DNA of 64,000 nt from Pyrenula massariospora. Its lineage: Eukaryota > Ascomycota > Eurotiomycetes > Pyrenulales > Pyrenulaceae. A program made the position numbers and the translations under genes. Below are positions 11,403 to 22,687 of the stretch, in pieces (the first letter of the stretch is position 1; each line of letters opens with the position of its first letter). Location: assembly GCA_021030905.1 (NCBI GenBank), contig JAGFMI010000012.1, positions 1,207,633-1,271,632 on the forward strand. Direction: 5' to 3'. The notes beneath the pieces were generated by a model. It saw nothing but the letters and a program-made list of their open reading frames with translations, did no database searches and had not been told where the DNA came from.

Positions 11403-13007
11403 ATGGATGACTCAGGCTCGGCCTTGGAACAGTTCCGAAAGCAATGGCGAGAGGAAGTCAACGCTCGCTCAAGGCGGAGCAATGGAGATTGGAAGAAAGA
11501 GGCTGTCGAGTTGGCTTCAAGCTCATCATCAGGAAGACCAAAGCCATCGATCCCAACTAAACGGCCACCTAAAGCTCACTCGGCAATTGACCATAGGCAT
11601 GATGAAGAGCTATCAGAGGATGATACTCCCGACTCCAAAGTCGAAAGCCGACTGGAGCATATGAGATTTAGTGACACGACTGTCGATGATGACGATTTTA
11701 CAAGAACTGCTCCTTTGGAACCGCAATCTGCTCTCGAGCATTTCGAGAAAGCTGTTGAAAAGGAGGCTCAGGGAAAACTTGGAGACAGTTTGTCGCACTA
11801 CAGGAAGGCTTACAGACTAGATTCGCGCGTGGATAAGACATACAAAGACAAGCACTTCCCGTCTTCCTCGAGACCGGCAAACCCCAATCCATCGAACGCT
11901 TCTCCAACAGTACCTTCAACAGCCCACCACTCATCAAAAGAACCCGATACTGCTGGCATGACCTTTCCGCAGCTCATTACAAGCTATGCCACTTTGGCTA
12001 TACCGCGATTAGAGCTTGAATCTACCCAAGACAAGCCTCCACCTTGTCCCATAGCAATTCTACCAGCAGAAGTCCTCCTCGAGATCCTCTTGCAGTGTGC
12101 CATCGAGGATCCAGCTTCTTTCGCACGGCTTTCGCTTGTATGCAAACGTCTTGCTTACCATGTGAACACCGAGAAAAATATCTGGAAACGCATAGCCCTG
12201 GGTGCAGAATTTGGTTTCGGTTCCCAACTATACGATTTTGTTTGTGATCTGACAGGCAGTGAGCTCATCTACAAGACACTGATGCAACCGAGCCATCCGC
12301 TCGTCTTTCAACCGTTTTCAGCTGTTGAGGACCCCAACTGGAAAGACATCTTCCATACGCACCCTCGCATCCGCTTCTCAGGCGTCTACATCTCCACCGT
12401 TAACTACACACGTGCTGGCGGAGCATCCGCTATGCAAGCGGCTTGGAACACACCTGTCCACATAGTTACGTACTACAGATATCTTCGGTTCTTCCGAGAT
12501 GGTACCGTAATCTCTCTGCTGTCGCTTCATGAGCCGATTGACGTGGTCCACATTCTCACACCAGAGAACTTGGCAGTGGCTCGCAAAGACAACAAAGGCT
12601 TCACGCCTATCACTCCGAATGTGGATCAAACACTTAGTAGCCAGTCCACAGGAGCGGTTCCTCACATTACTCAGAACATTATGAAACATGCTCTACGAGG
12701 CCGCTGGCGCCTATGTCACCCTCTATCCTCGAACGAGCATTCGACAAAAGACATTGCCATTGGTAGTGCAGGAGCAGAAGGTGATCTCCACATCGAAACC
12801 GAAGGACCTGGTCCGAGGTATATGTACACTATGCATTTATCATTGAAGTCTAGCACCCGGTCAAGGACCGGTGTCAAAAATAATAAGCTTGTCTGGAAGG
12901 GGTTCTGGAGCTATAACCACCTGACGAGTGACTGGGGGGAGTTCTCCCTAAAGAACGATAAGCCATTCTTCTTTAGTCGGGTCAAGAGTTACGGATTAGG
13001 GCACTAA
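11403..13007 (+). CDS. pof7: F-box protein of the FBXO9/Pof7/Hrt3 family (534 aa)
   Basis: Substrate-recognition subunit of an SCF ubiquitin ligase. A single exon of 535 codons. Order of parts: a charged disordered N-terminus; a TPR-like or MIT-like helical pair around residues 100-145 (A-L-E-H-F-E-K-A-V, then D-S-L-S-H-Y-R-K-A-Y); an F-box at about 220-265 (I-A-I-L-P-A-E-V-L-L-E-I-L, C-K-R-L-A-Y); and the family-specific C-terminal domain with the W-K-D-I-F, R-F-S-G-V-Y-I-S and Y-Y-R-Y-L-R-F-F-R-D-G-T blocks, ending in a beta-rich part. This order of TPR-like helices, F-box and R-F-x-G-V-Y domain is diagnostic. In human cells the family controls Tel2/Tti1 turnover; in yeast and fission yeast the substrates are little known. 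Confidence 0.87.
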   Translation: MDDSGSALEQFRKQWREEVNARSRRSNGDWKKEAVELASSSSSGRPKPSIPTKRPPKAHSAIDHRHDEELSEDDTPDSKVESRLEHMRFSDTTVDDDDFTRTAPLEPQSALEHFEKAVEKEAQGKLGDSLSHYRKAYRLDSRVDKTYKDKHFPSSSRPANPNPSNASPTVPSTAHHSSKEPDTAGMTFPQLITSYATLAIPRLELESTQDKPPPCPIAILPAEVLLEILLQCAIEDPASFARLSLVCKRLAYHVNTEKNIWKRIALGAEFGFGSQLYDFVCDLTGSELIYKTLMQPSHPLVFQPFSAVEDPNWKDIFHTHPRIRFSGVYISTVNYTRAGGASAMQAAWNTPVHIVTYYRYLRFFRDGTVISLLSLHEPIDVVHILTPENLAVARKDNKGFTPITPNVDQTLSSQSTGAVPHITQNIMKHALRGRWRLCHPLSSNEHSTKDIAIGSAGAEGDLHIETEGPGPRYMYTMHLSLKSSTRSRTGVKNNKLVWKGFWSYNHLTSDWGEFSLKNDKPFFFSRVKSYGLGH

Positions 13008-13758
13008 AGGAAATCTGCGCAATTGTATTATAATGCATATGAATGATGTGTGATTTTGTCTGGCGCAAAACAAAGAGATACTGAGATAGAGCACTTTAAA
13101 AGGGGTGCTAGAGAGGCGTAGACGGTTGACATATGGTAGAATGTCATATGGACAATTCTTTCCTGCATAAAACTTGACAGTAAACCCTTCATGTTGTGTA
13201 TAGATAAGTGGAAGACTTTAACGAGTCCTTCTATTGACCTCTTTCTTCGGGAGCATCTTTCACTCCTGTGAGAAACCTTTCCACAGCAATTCACCATATT
13301 CACCTTTAAAAGTTGGGGAGAGGTGCCCGAAGAGAGTAGTCTCCGGCATTTTGCCCTAACCCCTAACTACTTGATTTGGAAAGGAGAACTATTAAGGTTC
13401 CGTGATAGCAGCACTTTCTTCTCATGCTTTTGCTTTTACTCAGATAGCCCTTAGCATCTTTGCGTCTACATACGGCTGATCAAAGACGACCAGACCTAGT
13501 AAGAGCTGTTCAATGCTGCTCAACTGGAGAAAGTGCGCAAAGTTATGAGCCCACATAACCAGTTTCAGAACTCAGGACCTTATTTACACCAACAACAGCG
13601 AGGATACTCACCCTACATTTATGCTCAACTATAGCGAGATGTTACGGCTTGGTATAGATGCAACTGGAAGCGCTGGTCCACGAGGTACTGAGCGTATCCA
13701 TAATCATTTGACCCACAGTCCACCTCCCTAGGTTGTTTAACTTTACGAAGAAAATAAA
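13008..13758. other. Intergenic, nothing recognised
   Basis: Between two plus-strand genes. It holds the 3' flank of the F-box gene and the promoter of the mtq2-like gene. A CCCTAACCCCTAAC stretch near 13352 is too short to be a telomeric repeat. No coding or RNA gene was seen. Confidence 0.5.
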
Positions 13759-14466
13759 ATGCTACCCACCCCTTCCACCTCGCATATCACCTCCGCTTCC
13801 GTCTACGAACCAGCAGAGGACAGCTATCTCCTCCTTGACACTCTTTCTTCGCTCAACGAAGTCTCATTTCTAAAGGAACGCTTTCCTGCATTCACTGCAT
13901 CTCCTATCCTGCTTGAGGTTGGGACAGGATCTGGCGTTGTTCTTGCATTTCTCACCGCTCATACACCCTACATTCTCGGGCGTGGAGATGTTCTTTCATT
14001 GGGCGTTGACATCAACTTTCAAGCATGCCTTGGCACAGCAGAAACAGTCCAGAAGGCAGTATGTGCGGAAGTTGGAGAACAGGCGCGCTGGGTAGGAAAC
14101 GTATGCGCGGATTTGGGAACCTGCGTGAAAGGCGGACTTGTGGATATACTAATCTTTAACCCGCCCTACGTCCCTACAGAAGAGGTACTGCACATCGATG
14201 GAAATGGCTCCAACGGGGATTTCATTGAGCTTGCCTGGGCAGGTGGAAAGGATGGGATGGAGGTCACGAATAGGCTACTAGACGATTTAGGAAGACTGTT
14301 AAGCAAAAGAGGTGTGGCTTACGTCTTGCTTTGCGCGCAGAATCGGCCAGAAAATGTCAAGAAACGGCTTCAAGAAGATGGCTGGAAGGTGGAGACTGTC
14401 GGGAGGAGTGGGAAAGTTGCCGGATGGGAGAAGCTAGTGGTGATTCGAATCCAGGGGTGTCACTAA
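13759..14466 (+). CDS. mtq2: eRF1 glutamine methyltransferase catalytic subunit, HemK/Mtq2 type (235 aa)
   Basis: With its partner Trm112 this enzyme methylates the Gln of the GGQ motif of release factor eRF1 in the cytosol, supporting translation termination. A single exon. It has an N-terminal Y-E-P-A-E-D-S-Y-L-L motif typical of Mtq2, S-adenosylmethionine motif I at E-V-G-T-G-S-G (about residue 53), an acidic L-G-V-D-I-N, and the catalytic N-P-P-Y-V-P-T that binds the target amide. The C-terminal strand is short. The length of 235 aa matches eukaryotic Mtq2 (about 220-250) and not the longer mitochondrial Mtq1, which has an extra N-terminal helical domain. Its stop lies 148 bp from the convergent ligase gene. 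Confidence 0.9.
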   Translation: MLPTPSTSHITSASVYEPAEDSYLLLDTLSSLNEVSFLKERFPAFTASPILLEVGTGSGVVLAFLTAHTPYILGRGDVLSLGVDINFQACLGTAETVQKAVCAEVGEQARWVGNVCADLGTCVKGGLVDILIFNPPYVPTEEVLHIDGNGSNGDFIELAWAGGKDGMEVTNRLLDDLGRLLSKRGVAYVLLCAQNRPENVKKRLQEDGWKVETVGRSGKVAGWEKLVVIRIQGCH

Positions 14467-14614
14467 TGAATTTCAAGGCAGTGACAAAAACGACTTATCC
14501 TTGCGAGAAGGGCTTGTTCACGCCTGCACAACTCCTTCTCAACTTCCAGACAAAGAAAGTCAAGGCGCTAAGCAAGCTATGATTTCCACACATAGTAAGC
14601 GACCTGATACCTAC

Positions 14615-16618
14615 TTAACTTAACAACGTCCTCGCTCGTTCCCTTAAGAATCTTCTTACGAGCTTTCCTGACTAACGTCTCCGTTAGCACGCTTCACGAC
14701 TTCACTCAAGCACGGTCATTTTACCTCGTTTCGAGGAAGCTCCGCTAGAAACTCTACTCCCGCAGTCAGATGTGCCGTATTGGCACTCTCTCGGGCCATC
14801 CAGTCGCAGATCTCCTTTTCAGAAACAGTAGCTCCGGTCCGTCTCACCAGAAACGCGCGAACCCTTTGCAGACCTTCTGCTGGAGAGTCGATTCCAATTA
14901 CGCCTGCATCGGTAATATCTGGATGACTCGTAAGGACGCCTTCTATGTAGGCTGGCGGTATCGAATCTGGTGTTTTTAGGACGTCCTGCCTTCATGTTAC
15001 TTTACACGACATATTTTAACGTAGTGCAGTTAGACAATTTTTGTGCGATGGATAGCTTTCGAAATCCTACCTTTATTCTATCCACAATCCACAGGCGGTC
15101 GCCTTCAAAGAATCCGATATCTCCTGTCCGGAACCAACCATCTCCCACACCGAACGCTTCGTTCGTGGCTTCCTCATTACTCCAGTATTGATCCACTACA
15201 CTCGGCCCTCGAATCCATAACTCCCCTGGTTTTCCAGTCTCTGTGACATCCAGCCCTTTCAAAGGTCCACCGACTCCGCTTATACCCTCATGCTCAGCCT
15301 CTTCCATAATCTTCGCTTCGAAATTCGGTTCCAGTCTCCCCTGATACGCTCCTCTCCTCCCTTCCTCCTGTTCAACGTCCCAGAGCGGCGGATCTGATGT
15401 CCATGAATACGCCACTAGACTCCCTGCTTCCGTAATACCCAGTGCTCTATCAATCCTCATTTCCTCCCCCGACGCACCGTGTTGAGTCAGAAATTCTCTC
15501 ACCTCTTTCAGCGTACTTAGCGCACTCGGTGCTCCAGTCACAGTCACCGACGTGATCGACGAAAGGTCATTCTCCGTTTCTAGCTGCTCTCCAATGTTCT
15601 GAGAAGATGAGTGTGCATACCCAAACATCCTTGCCACCGTGAATGGTGCACAGCTCACTGCCGTGATTCCCACCTCATCTACCCTTTTCAGATGTTTCTT
15701 CATGTCCCCACCGCTCCACTCCAGGAACCAACACTCTATATCCAGACTCTGCCTCGTTCGAATCATTCCAAGCGGCAACGATGTTCCCATCGCCCGAGAC
15801 ACAGAGATGGTATGCAGCAACTTTCTCGTCCCGGTAGGCTTTCGTCTCTCGCTTTCTGGGAGTTTGCGAGCATAAGCCGTAGCATCCGCAACAGAACGAT
15901 GAGCGAGACCGGTGTATGCAGCGACGAGATTGCGGTGGGAGAAGACGGCTGTTTTACGGAGGCCAGAGGTACCAGAGGTCGTGAAAAGGAGGCATGGTGT
16001 GGCCTTGCAATCTTCTTCAGTTGTCAGTCTGCGCCAGGAGAATCCTTCACCAGTATGTCCTTTGCCTCCTTCGCCTCGATGCAGCAGCTCCGTCCAAAAT
16101 CTCTTTTGACCTCTTCCCCTATCGTCTACTCTCCCACCAAATCCCCATATTCCGTTAGTCGCTCCATTGACCTCCTTCCATGCCTGTTCAACAGCCTCTG
16201 ATAGCCCCCTTCTCTCGTCATCTTCAGTCCAAACAAAGACCAGCTCTGGCCTCTCCCTCCGAAACTGGTCAACATATTCTCTGACCTTCAGATCCGGCTG
16301 TGCAGCACAAAAGACAGCGCCGGCGGCAACAACAGAAAGCGCGAGGAGGGTACATGTTGGGAGGTTGGGAGAGATGAGGCAAATATGTATGCCCGGGTGG
16401 AAAGTAGGAAGGCGGGTGAGAGAATGAGCAAGAGCGAGAGCATGGCGTTTTAGGGAGAGTAGGGAGAGTGAGGTTTGTGGAGGTGTGGTTGGGGTTAAGG
16501 GATTAAGGAAAGGATGGTTGAAGCGTGGAGATTCTGATTCGTCGGGAATCCCGTCAAGCAGATATGAGACCAGGTCGACATTCGGGATGGGGACCTTGGG
16601 GCCTTGGACTGGCATCAC
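14615..16618 (-). CDS. Acyl-CoA synthetase / adenylate-forming (ANL) enzyme (621 aa)
   Basis: It activates a carboxylic acid with ATP to an acyl-adenylate and probably then to a CoA thioester; the substrate is unknown. Exons are 15071-16618, 14725-14985 and 14615-14671, all phase 0. The last intron has a GCTAAC branch site. The ATP loop T-S-G-T-S-G-L-R-K-T is present (about residue 218), then G-I-T-E-A-G-S (A5) and W-F-R-T-G-D-I-G-F-F (A7). D-R-I-K joins D-V-L-K across intron 1 (A8 hinge), and L-P-R-N-E joins S-G-K-L across intron 2, restoring the A10 catalytic Lys. The ends of the first and second exons therefore confirm the splicing. No peroxisomal PTS1 is seen (the protein ends L-L-S). There are no biosynthetic partners nearby, so a role in secondary metabolism or lipid activation is open. 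Confidence 0.86.
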
Positions 16619-19600
16619 GATGCACGAGATTTGTATGGTCCAAGTCTTCTACGTGTGCTCTTCAAAGACAGAGCAGCCTGACGAAACTTGCAAAATGCTG
16701 CGTAGGTAAAAAGACCGCGAACGAAAAAGTCATATGTCAGAAGTAGAGGGACCGCGCTTTCCACTATATACATTTTAATGCTTTAAAGAGATCACTATGA
16801 ACCTATCATTGAGTAGGATTCACCTCTAACCTATTCATATGGTTATCTTCGAAATCTCGTGCAATGCCTGCCCTTCACTGCATTTCTCTCTTCAAGCCTT
16901 CGAAAGCTTGTAATGTCTGCGTGTATACCTTGCTTGCTCGCTACAATGTCTCTCGCCTCGACCTCGCGGAAAGGAAATCCTCCAATTACGACCACTACCC
17001 ACCATCATAATCCATGCATGGCCATCTTCCGATCATCGCAGCATTCCCGGCCCCTCCGTTTCTATAACCATCTCCCGAGGTCCCCGTCAGATCAAGTGGC
17101 GTCGAACCGGGCAGCTCAGCCCCAGACGCCCGAATACCGTAAGCTGCTGAATTAATACAGTCCGTTACGGTGCCTGGCGTGTATCGCCCTTCACTGGCTT
17201 TCATTGGGTCAGCCCAGCAGCCAACGGAGGAGGGAACGACGCGACCCGTGCATCTTGACGAGGTCAGCTTCCCGCACATCTGGTCCCACCCACGGACATA
17301 ATGATTTGAGTTAGTAAACGAACGCGTACCTCCGGGTCATCGCATTTCGCGTCCGGTTGATATGTCAAGGCTTGTCACCGTCTCTGTTTGCTCCAGTTCG
17401 AGAAATATTCTGCACGGGTTCTTTGTTGGAACGGCATTGTTTCACGCCACTATCCCTATGAGTGTTACTATAAGACACACAATTTTCAACTTTCTCCGGG
17501 GCCTGGCGGAAACGTCTACACATTCTTCTCGATGACATCGATCAGGGAAGCAACTGCTCCGCTGCCTAGTTAAGTGATGATGAATCCGGATGGATGGGAA
17601 TCCTTCCGGAACCACCTTTCAAATAGGGGTTACGTGTCCACGCAAATTCCCATTTAAGTCGTTATCAGTTCACTGGTGTCGCCGTTGGCGGGAAGGATCA
17701 ATTTTCCCCACAAGAAGGAATTCAATGCGCCCATCGAAAGCTTAACGATTGTTTCACAGGATTCGAGATCTGGAAAAGGGAAGGATGGAGGTTATTTAGA
17801 CCAGGTGCTCGATCCTTTGAAATTTTCAAGACCCCTGATTGATGCTGGACTCTGCTTCGAGAATCTAACGTTCTAAAGCAAGTGGATATGTTGGTACATG
17901 TGATGAGTAGAGCATTGACTACAATATAATGCACCATTTACAACAAGGCGTAGCGCTAGCTGAGATGGTAGGAAGGCAACTCCTCCGTAGTGGAAGGCAG
18001 GCATAGCGCGGAAATATCGGAGGCTTCCTGTAAGCGACTCACACATGACCTTCAAGCAGGAATCGTGACGCCAACGGCGCAGCAAGGTGGACGACATCTC
18101 AGTTTCAAGCTGACAAGTCACATACCGCATCGCCAAGCTGAACCGATGGTTCAGTCTGTTGCAAGACACCGATGTGTGGACGACAGTGCCGATAGGAAAC
18201 GCATTCAGCAATAGGTGTTCATATAAGTACCTGTGCAGCATCGAAGATGCTCTGATGGGATCCAAAATTCTTTAAAGAAACACAACAAAATGCTTTGAAA
18301 TCAAATTACGTAGAACAGAGTCAAAAAAGCCTAGCCTTCTTATCCCCATAATTATTGCTGCCTCACTAGAGTACAGTCACAGCCGCCTCTGCCGGCGGCG
18401 ATAAGGGGCACAAACGTCCGCCCGTAGCTCGATTCTGCAAGTAGATGCTACTGACCCTAATCATTTAGAATTTCAATCGTTTCGCCTCAGATTGTCTACT
18501 ACTCTATCGAAGTGTACAATCAACCAGGAAAAAATTCTTCACGCCTATGTATCAGTGAAATCTTGGCACCCGGCACTACTTTCATTTTACAAGAGGATTG
18601 GCAGTGGTGTACCCCTCGATGGCTATGCAAGTGACCTGTTTGAGACATCCGCAGCCTTGTCCATCCTTGCCTTTGAGCCATACAGGGCACATAAGGTAAC
18701 GATGGTAAAAGGGCGAGAGGATGCTCACAATAGGCCTTTGTTTCGCTTTGGGGCCATATGTTTACCAGCTCGGAACAGAATTCGTGATACTCTAGCCCAT
18801 CATGTCGATCGCAATAGGGGATGAGGCGCAACGCAATGAATGTGGGGGTAAAGGTATTGCTGACGTGAAAGATTCGTCAGAATAACTATGGCTCTTAAGC
18901 GCTCGGTAAGCAATCAGACAGTTTATTTTTCATCACCGACTCGCAGCTTGCCGGCCGTATCCAACGAGAATCCGTGTCATCCTGGAGTTGAGCTTAAGAT
19001 TTTTGGGGCAAAACTCGCATATCACGGTGGAAGAGAGGTACGAAGCATTTTCTACGTGTAACATGGCAATCAATGACTTGCATTGCAGCCGCGAGGCGCA
19101 TACCCTGCCCACTAACACAGCCTGCATAGCTTCCACCCCGTGCATGAGAGGGGCTTCCGACTGCCGCAACCAGTGGCAAGTGAGTTGATGCTGCAGAGCT
19201 GCGGCGCAGCAGTTGTTCCCTAGACCTTACGATACCTCTGTGAGGAGTTAAAGAGAAGAGCTACCGCAGCAGCGCAATCACCTTTGATCTAGGACCGGCC
19301 GTCTCAAGCTTCCCAGATCGCTTCCATTAAAACCCATTATGATCTCGAATTTTGCTTCAGGGACACTGCTGGATCAAACTTCCCATGACTTGGAATGAAG
19401 TTCTGTCTCGATTGTTTTGTTAGCTTAGTAGAAATACATATTCAGACCCCAAAAACCTGGTTACAATGGGAATATCACCTCGCAGTCGTTCGCAAGTCAA
19501 ATCACTCCGAGGGGCGACCCCGGACCTTATCCATTCTGCCTCAACTAGGTGAAACCGGGATCGTTCTTCGCCATGCGTCCAGTTGTACTGTCTCAATATT

Positions 19601-19892
19601 ATCCGAAGGCTGTTCCTCGTTTGCTCTGGAAAGAATTGCGCAGTCAAGTGTGGCAGAGCGCAAGCATGCATGATCTTTTCTAATTTGCTCGGTAAGCACG
19701 TCGTGCGTCATTTCTCAATTGCAAATACCTGTCCAGAGCCTACGCATTAAGCATGTAGCTCTTAGAATCTTGGTTAAAGATTTACAATACGCTTAAATTC
19801 ACATTTTACGCATTCTCTTGTCTACTTCGCGCGTTTGAGATTAAGCGTTGTTGACCAGGTTCCATCTCAATATCTGGGCAGGTCTTATTTAA
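16619..19892. other. Gene-poor 3.3-kb region
   Basis: No gene model could be supported. A minus-strand ORF at 16995-17279 has a protein-like composition with several Cys and Gly, but no acceptable start, splice partners or recognised family. ORFs at 18492-18824 (+) and 19395-19673 (+) look random. The region may contain decayed DNA; no transposase-like motif or inverted ends were seen. Confidence 0.45.
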
Positions 19893-20746
19893 ATGGCCAA
19901 GGCCGCTCATGCGCACAAAGTTGCGCTTCTTTCTACTCTTGTCTCTTTGCCCCTCTTGGGATTTTCGACATGCTTCTGGCCAAATGGCGCCAATGTGGAG
20001 TACCACTACGTAGCTTGTGGGCAAAATACGACTGCAACTCAATGCTGTGAGTACAGGGACACTTGCGTAAACGGCGGTCTATGTTTTTCAAAAACCTACG
20101 AAATACTATACCGGGGAGGATGCGCCGATCAGAACTGGGGTCCTTCTTGTTCAACGTTCTGCCTCAATGCCGGTAAGGCACTCTGTAATTAGACATTGAA
20201 ACAATGGCATCAGCTCTGACTTTTCCCGGTGGCAAAGACTTCAACAAGACCTGGGGCGGTCTGCAGATTAACTCCGATGGTACATGGTGTTGCGGTCATC
20301 CTGGCGCTGGATGCAATAAATTACCGTTGGTCTCCATAACGACCCAAACCGTGACGCCAACCTCAACACTGGACCCGTCAACGACGCCACCAGCTCTCAG
20401 CTCATCTCAATCTCATCGTGCGCCATCGAACACAAGCAACACGACCATCATCGCTGCCAGTGTAGCCGCGCCTCTCGGCTTCCTTCTATTAGCCGGCGCC
20501 GCTGGCTTATTCGTATGGAGACACCGCAGAAACAATCCTCGTACTGATAGCTCTCGCTGGCGAAGCGAAAAATTCAACGGGAAAAGACTTCGACGCGGCC
20601 CCTTTCCGGGTTCAAAGACTTCACCACTGCACTATCGGAGCGCGGAGCTATCTCCAGGTCTGAAGCGTCAGAACCTAGAGCTCGACGGGAAGACTGGTCG
20701 CCGGACCCCGGAACTTCCCACTTCTTCTAGCGACGCGGGGCCGTGA
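19893..20746 (+). CDS. Cysteine-rich single-pass membrane protein, cell-surface type (270 aa)
   Basis: Exons are 19893-20172 and 20214-20746, phase 1, joining C-L-N-A to L-T-F-P across a 41-nt intron. An N-terminal signal peptide (hydrophobic residues of about 10-27) precedes an extracellular domain with about 13 Cys, including C-C-E-Y, C-V-N-G-G-L-C and W-C-C-G. A Ser/Thr/Pro-rich stalk follows, then one transmembrane helix near residues 160-182 (V-A-A-P-L-G-F-L-L-L-A-G-A-A). A basic cytoplasmic tail (R-H-R-R) closes the protein. The layout is like WSC-type or mucin-like fungal sensors, but the Cys pattern is not a WSC domain I can confirm. This Cys-rich plus TM architecture is common among uncharacterised proteins of Pezizomycotina. 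Function is unknown; surface sensing or wall contact is inference. Confidence 0.75.
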
Positions 20747-21745
20747 AGGGATCGACTCCTTGTCGAAAAGTATCCCAGGTGCGTAGTATACGGCGTTAGA
20801 TGTTGCTTATTTCTGCGATTAGGATTGTTGGGCACTTTTCACTGTCGGAACCATCCACGGTGGTTGTGCTTGGAGTTAGCATGAGACTCACAATGTTGTA
20901 AGAAAACGTTTCACGTTGGAGCTGCTCCAAACACGATTGAAGTCCAATAGTGGCAAGCCACGAATTATTTTTGGGCGACTCCAGCGACCGTCTCTTGTCG
21001 GAGGCTGCGCAGGGACCACTGGCAGCAGATCAGCACTGCCATTTCGGAGGCAAGAATGCACGTCGAGTGATAGAATGAAGCAGTTTCCTAAATTGAAAGT
21101 GATAGGCGGTCTCCTCGGAGTGCCTGTACAGGTGTACTAGAACAATATTGAGAGCCTCTCATTCAACATGTAAAACCTGAGAATCTCTCCTTTTCGACCG
21201 CCTAAATACTTCAAGAGTCATCGTATGAGCAGAACGCGCTGAAGTGGCATCTTGGCGGCCCTGTGACTGCGCAAAATGTAATCGTCCCCACAACATCTTC
21301 ATGACTCCACTACTTAGCCACATTTTCATTGTCACTGGCACCGCGGATGCCGCACCGTTTGCCGTAATGTCTATGAAGTCTAACCAATCTCCAGGCATGA
21401 TCTGCTGATGCCTAGATTTTACCCCAAAGGTAGGTGCTGAGAACCTGATGAGAGAATGTCAACGCGTTGGCTCTTCGGTTGAGTGCTATTCACCAAGGCA
21501 GTTGCATGATTCCAGCCACAATGAATGCTTAGTATTAAGACCAGTATCAATCCTCTTTCTCTTGTGAACCCTATAGTGTCGAAGGATCTTTCTCACTTGA
21601 ATATCTTGGAGAGTTAGAACTCTAGCGACTAATCCTAGAACACTTCGATCTAGACTAGACATTCGATCCTTCAGAAAAATACCGACTGCTCCGTTTCGCA
21701 CCACACCATCACGAATAATCCGCGGCTGAATCATTCCTTCCAGCT
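20747..21745. other. Intergenic region upstream of the arsenite methyltransferase
   Basis: About 1 kb between two plus-strand genes. It contains only short ORFs of random composition and presumably the promoter of the methyltransferase gene. No specific element was identified. Confidence 0.5.
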
Positions 21746-22687
21746 ATGGCCTCTGCATCCTCCTCGGAGATCTACTCCGCAGTCAAATCCCACTACAGCG
21801 CCGCCTCCGCCTCGCGCACCTCAACCGGCACGTACGAGTCTACCGTCGCCCGCGCCTTCGGCTACACCCTCGAAGAACTCTCTTCCATCCCGCAGGATGC
21901 AAACCTGGGCCTCTCCTGCGGCAATCCCCTCGCCCTCGCCGCACTCCGCCCCGGAGAAACAGTCCTCGACCTCGGCTGCGGTGCTGGGTTCGATGTATTT
22001 CTCGCTGCACCAAGGGTCGGTCCCACGGGAACAGCGATCGGAGTGGACATGAACAGAGACATGCTGGGCAAGGCAGAGAGGAACAAAGAGAAGTCTAGGG
22101 AAGGGGCGAAGAATGTGAGGTTCGTCGAGGCGCCGATTACGGACATTAGACCTGTGGAAGACGAGAGCGTGGATTGCATTATAAGCAACTGCGTGGTCAA
22201 TCTGGTGCCCGAGGACGAGAAGCTGCTCGTTTTCAAAGAAATGTTCAGGCTCCTCCGCCCCGGTGGCCGGGTGGCTATTTCCGATATTCTGATCAAAGAT
22301 GGCACAGAGCTGCCAGCGAGCCTGAAGAGCGATATGGCGTTGTTGGTGGGATGTATATCCGGCGCGAGCTCTATAAGCGGGTATGAGAAGTACCTCCGGG
22401 AGGCGGGCTTTGAGAATATCCTCGTCGCGGATAATCACAAAGACCTCAATGTTTACAATACGGATGCTACAGATGGAGCGGAGGGTAAGTCTTGCGGTGG
22501 AACATCCGCTCCGGTCAAGTCATGTTGTGGAACATCGAACCCTGCACCCGCTGCCAAATCGTGCTGCGGTACGTCTTCAACGGTGCGGGCGCATACAAAC
22601 GGAGCGGCGGTAGTCAAGGCTGATTTGAAAGACATTGACTTGAATGCCTATGCTGGGTCGTATAATATCTACGCCGTCAAAGCCTGA
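21746..22687 (+). CDS. as3mt: Arsenite S-adenosylmethionine methyltransferase (AS3MT/ArsM, 313 aa)
   Basis: It methylates As(III) to mono- and dimethylated arsenicals, a detoxification step in the cytosol. Single exon. The SAM motif D-L-G-C-G-A-G-F-D spans about residues 75-83. The three conserved As-binding cysteines are at C58 (L-S-C-G-N-P), C149 (S-N-C-V-V-N) and C203 (V-G-C-I-S-G), with the expected surroundings. The C-terminus carries three spaced copies of K-S-C-(G/C)-G-T-S at about 248-277, which may bind or shuttle arsenic. The gene has high third-position GC, giving long antisense ORFs that are not real. No other ars gene (transporter, reductase) is adjacent. The known range of the enzyme in fungi includes horizontally acquired copies, but nothing here proves transfer. 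Confidence 0.92.
   Translation: MASASSSEIYSAVKSHYSAASASRTSTGTYESTVARAFGYTLEELSSIPQDANLGLSCGNPLALAALRPGETVLDLGCGAGFDVFLAAPRVGPTGTAIGVDMNRDMLGKAERNKEKSREGAKNVRFVEAPITDIRPVEDESVDCIISNCVVNLVPEDEKLLVFKEMFRLLRPGGRVAISDILIKDGTELPASLKSDMALLVGCISGASSISGYEKYLREAGFENILVADNHKDLNVYNTDATDGAEGKSCGGTSAPVKSCCGTSNPAPAAKSCCGTSSTVRAHTNGAAVVKADLKDIDLNAYAGSYNIYAVKA

Noticed and set aside
13350-13368. CCCTAACCCCTAAC resembling telomeric repeats
   Set aside because: Only about two units, inside ordinary intergenic DNA.
16995-17279. Minus-strand ORF with several Cys and Gly, considered as a secreted protein exon
   Set aside because: No signal peptide exon or splice partners could be found, and it is interrupted on both sides.
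21821-22438. Long minus-strand ORF (205 aa) opposite the arsenite methyltransferase
   Set aside because: It is a shadow of the GC-biased third codon position. The plus strand encodes all ArsM motifs.
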